From contig CAYPJE010000009.1 in the NCBI GenBank assembly GCA_964410945.1, forward strand, positions 1 through 64,000: a stretch of 64,000 nt of DNA, written 5' to 3'. Below the pieces are notes generated by a model. It was given only the letters and a program-made list of their open reading frames with translations. It searched no databases and was not told the DNA's origin. How positions within the stretch are numbered: position 1 is the stretch's first letter; every line of letters begins with the position of its first letter. Both the position numbers and the translations under genes were made by a program. Positions 63,411 through 64,000 of this stretch are shown in pieces. Origin of the DNA: CAYPJE01 sp964410945 (GTDB lineage Bacteria; Fidelibacterota; Marinisomatia; Marinisomatales; TCS56).

Positions 63411-64000
63411 GTGAATATCATTGTTCTAGTAAAACAAGTCCCGGATACAGAAGCCAAAATCAGAATAGCGGAGGATGGTAAAAGCATCGATGAAAGTGCG
63501 TTGACTTATGTAGTTAACCCATATGATGAATTTGCCATTGAAGCCGCCTTGCAACTGAAAGAAGCCAATGGGGGAGAAATTACCCTGGTATCCCTGGGGC
63601 CCGATGGCGCCGTTGCCGCCTTGCGCACCGGCCTGGCCATGGGCGCTGACAAGGCAGTATTATTAAAAGCTGCCGATACCCGTTTCATGGATTCTTTCGC
63701 CGTTGCCAAGGCTCTGGCTGAAGAAATACAAAATCGGGAATATGACCTAATTCTATGTGGAAAAAAAGCAGTCGATACAGATGCCCAGCAGGTTGGCTCA
63801 TTATTAGCCACGCAGTTACAGCTTCCGGCGATCACAGCCGTTGTCGACCTGGAAATCAATGGTGCGAATGCCGCTGCCAAGCGTGAAGTCGAAGGTGGCA
63901 CGGAAACAGTAGCAACCGGTTTGCCTGCCGTTATCACTTGTGATAAAGGTTTGAATGAACCGCGCTATCCCAATCTTAAAGGTATCATGATGGCCAAGAA
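63411..64000 (+). CDS. etfB: Electron transfer flavoprotein subunit beta (partial, 3' end off window)
   Basis: The frame starts with GTG at 63411, with AAGGAG 7 bases upstream, and runs open to the right edge (about 196 residues). It reads 'IVLVKQVPDTEAKIRI' at the N-terminus, 'YVVNPYDEFAIEAALQLKE', 'LRTGLAMGADKAVLL', 'DLILCGKKAVDTDAQQVG' and 'VEGGTETVATGLPAVITC', all typical of EtfB/FixA, which with EtfA carries electrons from dehydrogenases through FAD and AMP. The C-terminal part is missing, and etfA would be expected next. No ATG start exists near the family's usual N-terminus. Confidence 0.94.
   Translation, partial: MNIIVLVKQVPDTEAKIRIAEDGKSIDESALTYVVNPYDEFAIEAALQLKEANGGEITLVSLGPDGAVAALRTGLAMGADKAVLLKAADTRFMDSFAVAKALAEEIQNREYDLILCGKKAVDTDAQQVGSLLATQLQLPAITAVVDLEINGANAAAKREVEGGTETVATGLPAVITCDKGLNEPRYPNLKGIMMAK

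Noticed and set aside
63506..63937. Minus-strand 143-codon frame at the right edge
   Set aside because: Antisense shadow of etfB, whose plus-strand translation matches its family throughout.
1..64000. tRNA, rRNA, CRISPR, IS element or prophage
   Set aside because: No cloverleaf-like arms with a conserved T loop, no regular spaced repeats, and no transposase or phage proteins were found in any gap or frame.

Overview
The window looks like a chromosomal stretch from an uncultured bacterium of the FCB group, most likely a Marinimicrobia (Neomarinimicrobiota)-like lineage. The evidence is indirect: several secreted proteins end in a 'NYPNPFNP' type C-terminal sorting domain of the type IX secretion (T9SS) style, there are three PorV-like outer-membrane proteins, SusC-like TonB receptors with an N-terminal carboxypeptidase-regulatory domain, and paired LytS/LytTR regulators. 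No tRNA, rRNA, CRISPR array, insertion sequence or prophage was seen.

Region 1 (1-7.2 kb, minus strand) is central carbon metabolism and a chaperone: a truncated AAMDC/Mth938-like protein, class II aldolase with a PPi-type phosphofructokinase, a normal GAPDH overlapped by a GAPDH paralog that has lost its catalytic cysteine, and HtpG.

Region 2 (7.4-49.3 kb) is mostly cell-surface biology. A GHL10-type hydrolase lies on the plus strand. Facing it on the minus strand are a YiiX-like lipoprotein, two copies of a beta-propeller plus N-acetylmuramoyl-L-alanine amidase unit, two more propeller proteins, and three versions of a surface cassette (TonB receptor, large Fn3/C-terminal-domain secreted protein, usually a lipoprotein, and a PorV-like barrel). 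A small corrinoid-methyl-transfer group (stand-alone MetH activation-like domain, stand-alone homocysteine methyltransferase, DUF1460-like lipoprotein, UroD-like methyltransferase) lies between cassettes. Taken together, the surface genes suggest capture and processing of peptidoglycan or a related polymer; this is inference.

Region 3 (49.9-59.4 kb, plus strand) holds two tandem LytS-type sensor kinases with one LytTR regulator, then an IscR-like Rrf2 regulator and a complete SUF iron-sulfur cluster operon (sufB-C-D-U-T-S). Two copies of a CGAC-N7-GTCG operator lie in front of the Rrf2 gene.

Region 4 (59.5-64 kb) contains a small Cys-bearing membrane protein, a LolA-like gene with an abnormal 5' end, dCMP deaminase, an adenine-N6 DNA methyltransferase with a small unknown partner, and the start of etfB running off the right edge.
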